64,000 nucleotides of DNA, from positions 3,224,001 through 3,288,000 of the forward strand of contig NZ_CP133778.1 of NCBI RefSeq assembly GCF_034347405.1. The letters run 5' to 3'. The notes under the pieces were generated by a model that made no database searches, was not told the origin of the DNA, and saw only the letters and a list, made by a program, of their open reading frames with translations. The DNA is from Pseudomonas sp. CCC3.1. Its GTDB lineage: Bacteria; Pseudomonadota; Gammaproteobacteria; Pseudomonadales; Pseudomonadaceae. The position numbers and the translations under genes are program-made. This document shows positions 62,909 through 64,000 of the stretch, piece by piece (position 1 is the stretch's first letter; each line of letters begins with the position of its first letter).

Positions 62909-63592
62909 TCAGTACGCGGATGCGTTATCGACTTTGAAGTTGTACAACTGACGGGCCGAGCCATAGCGCTTGAAGTCCGCCGCCTGATGCGCGAAACCGG
63001 CCAGATCCAGCAGTGCTTGCAGCTCTTGCAGGTGCTCGGCGCGCATCTCTTTCTCGACGCAGTCCGAACCCAGCGACTCGACCGTGCCACGCACGTAAAT
63101 ATGGGTTTCGTACAGCGAATCGCCCAGCGCATCGCCCGCATCGCCGCACACCACCAAGCGCCCGGCCTGGCCCATGAAGCAGCTCATGTGGCCGATGCTG
63201 CCGCCGACCACGATGTCGATGCCTTTCATGGAGATCCCGCAACGCGCCCCGGCGTCGCCTTCAATCACCAGCAATCCGCCATGGGCGGTGGCACCGGCCG
63301 CTTGCGACGCGCTGCCTTTAACCCGCACCACACCCGACATCATGTTTTCGGCGCAACCGACGCCGACGTTGCCGTGCACGGTGATCGTGGCCTGCTGGTT
63401 CATGCCCGCGCAGTAGTAACCGGCGTGCCCCTGAATATCGATGGACACGGCCTGGTTCACGCCCACCGCGAGGTTGTGTTTGCCATTGGAGTGGGTGACC
63501 CGCCACTCGGCATCGGTAACGCTGTGCGCCTGGTCATGCAACGCCTGATTGAGGTCACGCACGCTGGCAGTGGAAAGATCGATGGTTTTCAT
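62909..63592 (-). CDS. glxC: GXGXG-domain subunit (GlxC / MgsB type)
   Basis: A 227-residue right-handed beta-helix protein equal to the C-terminal GltB domain. Its repeats include GHAGYYCAGMNQQATITVHGNVGVGCAENMMSGVVRVKG, LLVIEGDAGARCGISMKGIDIVVGGSIGHMS and RLVVCGDAGDALGDSLYETHIYVRG. The domain is structural and organises the active sites. It starts after the amidotransferase gene by 11 bases and precedes glxD by 20, consistent with one transcript. Confidence 0.88.
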   Translation of the reverse strand: MKTIDLSTASVRDLNQALHDQAHSVTDAEWRVTHSNGKHNLAVGVNQAVSIDIQGHAGYYCAGMNQQATITVHGNVGVGCAENMMSGVVRVKGSASQAAGATAHGGLLVIEGDAGARCGISMKGIDIVVGGSIGHMSCFMGQAGRLVVCGDAGDALGDSLYETHIYVRGTVESLGSDCVEKEMRAEHLQELQALLDLAGFAHQAADFKRYGSARQLYNFKVDNASAY

Positions 63593-63603
63593 GTGTGCGC
63601 TCC

Positions 63604-64000
63604 TTAAGCTGACTCGCGTTCCCAGATGTACAAAGTGGCCGGGGCCGGTTCCCAGATCCGTGCGTTCTCAATGCCCGGCAGGCTCGACAGCGCCTGATAT
63701 TCGGAGGCCATGGCCACGTAATCGTCGGTTTCGGCCAAAATCGCCGGTTTGCAGGCAATCGGGTCGCGGATTACCGCAAAACCGTTACGGGTACCGATGG
63801 CAAAGGTGTAGAAGCCGTCCAGGTCTTCCAGCGCATGGTCCAGCGCTTCTTTGAGCGAGTCGCCCTGTTGCAGGCGCCAGGTCAGGTAACCGGCGGCGAC
63901 TTCGGTGTCGTTGTCGGTTTCAAAATGAATGCCTTCGCGCTTGAGTTCCTGACGCAGGCGGAAGTGATTGGACAACGAGCCGTTGTGCACCAGGCACAAG
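63604..64000 (-). CDS. glxB: Class II glutamine amidotransferase (GlxB / MgsA type), C-terminal part
   Basis: The last 131 codons of a gene that continues past the right edge. The visible region includes VHNGSLSNHFRLRQELKREG and FETDNDTEVAAGYLTWRL (Asn and Asp of the glutamine-binding site) and LDGFYTFAIGTRNGFAVIRD, typical of Ntn amidotransferases. The N-terminal catalytic Cys lies outside the window. It supplies ammonia from glutamine to the synthase subunits. The true start is not visible. Confidence 0.88.
   Translation of the reverse strand, partial: LCLVHNGSLSNHFRLRQELKREGIHFETDNDTEVAAGYLTWRLQQGDSLKEALDHALEDLDGFYTFAIGTRNGFAVIRDPIACKPAILAETDDYVAMASEYQALSSLPGIENARIWEPAPATLYIWERESA

Noticed and set aside
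63604..64000. Met near 63999 as the start of the amidotransferase
   Set aside because: It lies inside the known domain (the catalytic Cys side is missing), so the gene simply leaves the window.
1..64000. CRISPR arrays, prophage, insertion sequences, rRNA
   Set aside because: No regularly spaced direct repeats with spacers, no phage structural genes, no transposase and no rRNA sequence were seen. The repeats present are paired inverted REP units or zinc-finger codons.

Overview
The window reads as a stretch of a Pseudomonas chromosome, probably from the fluorescens/fragi side of the genus (inference). The reasons are high GC with typical Pseudomonas gene content (OprD porin, fecIRA, PfeA/FepA-like receptor, tyrB next to uvrB, cusCBA) and intergenic inverted repeats of the Pseudomonas REP/BIME kind, scattered in at least three sequence families. 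Nearly all of it is ordinary, densely packed coding DNA in short operons with 1-14 base overlaps.

Layout. 1-5503: the tail of an ABC-transporter permease, a class III aminotransferase, and a minus-strand operon aldehyde dehydrogenase / AroE-like dehydrogenase / GMC oxidoreductase. 6059-10200: an iron-type sigma factor, anti-sigma factor and TonB receptor behind a Fur-box-like palindrome. 10225-18244: two LysR regulators, an MFS carrier and a catabolic cluster (TIM-barrel isomerase-like, SDR, MHS carrier, YciI-like, OprD porin). 18264-23306: terminator, tRNA-Asn, tyrB, uvrB, MFS carrier. 23330-28779: fecI-fecR-fecA for ferric citrate plus an MHS-type carrier. 29143-31938: an orphan Tc-toxin C subunit (TccC/SepC type). 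32095-36648: DUF3325 / PepSY / DUF3649 membrane proteins and a ferric-enterobactin-type receptor. 36991-42203: FKBP, a DUF1615 lipoprotein, an Xre-RES toxin-antitoxin pair, a PuuB-like oxidase and two tandem crcB genes. 42368-48314: a large DUF4062-NACHT-TPR protein facing a membrane TrkA/RCK-RyR-SLOG protein. 48339-49392: RidA, NIPSNAP and a small membrane protein. 49534-55626: cusCBA with a small Cys-rich exported protein. 55971-64000: amidase, a chemoreceptor with Aer-like topology, and a minus-strand operon glxB(partial)-glxC-glxD-amtB.

The most striking object is the TccC-like protein. Its RHS cocoon core and self-cleavage region are typical, but its variable C-terminus is neither an ADP-ribosyltransferase nor any enzyme I recognise. 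It is an acidic, disordered-looking linker followed by six canonical eukaryotic-type C2H2 zinc fingers with TGEK-like linkers. Tc toxins deliver this C-terminal part into eukaryotic cells. The architecture therefore suggests a toxin-delivered transcription-factor-like effector (nucleomodulin). Neighbouring fingers 4 and 5 are a recent 84-bp duplication, and one base change between them swaps the base-reading residue at helix position 3. A decayed seventh finger lies out of frame just past the stop codon.

A second region worth attention is the convergent pair at 42368-48314. Its domain combination (DUF4062, STAND/NACHT ATPase, TPR; RCK, RyR, SLOG) is of the kind predicted for nucleotide-sensing immune systems.
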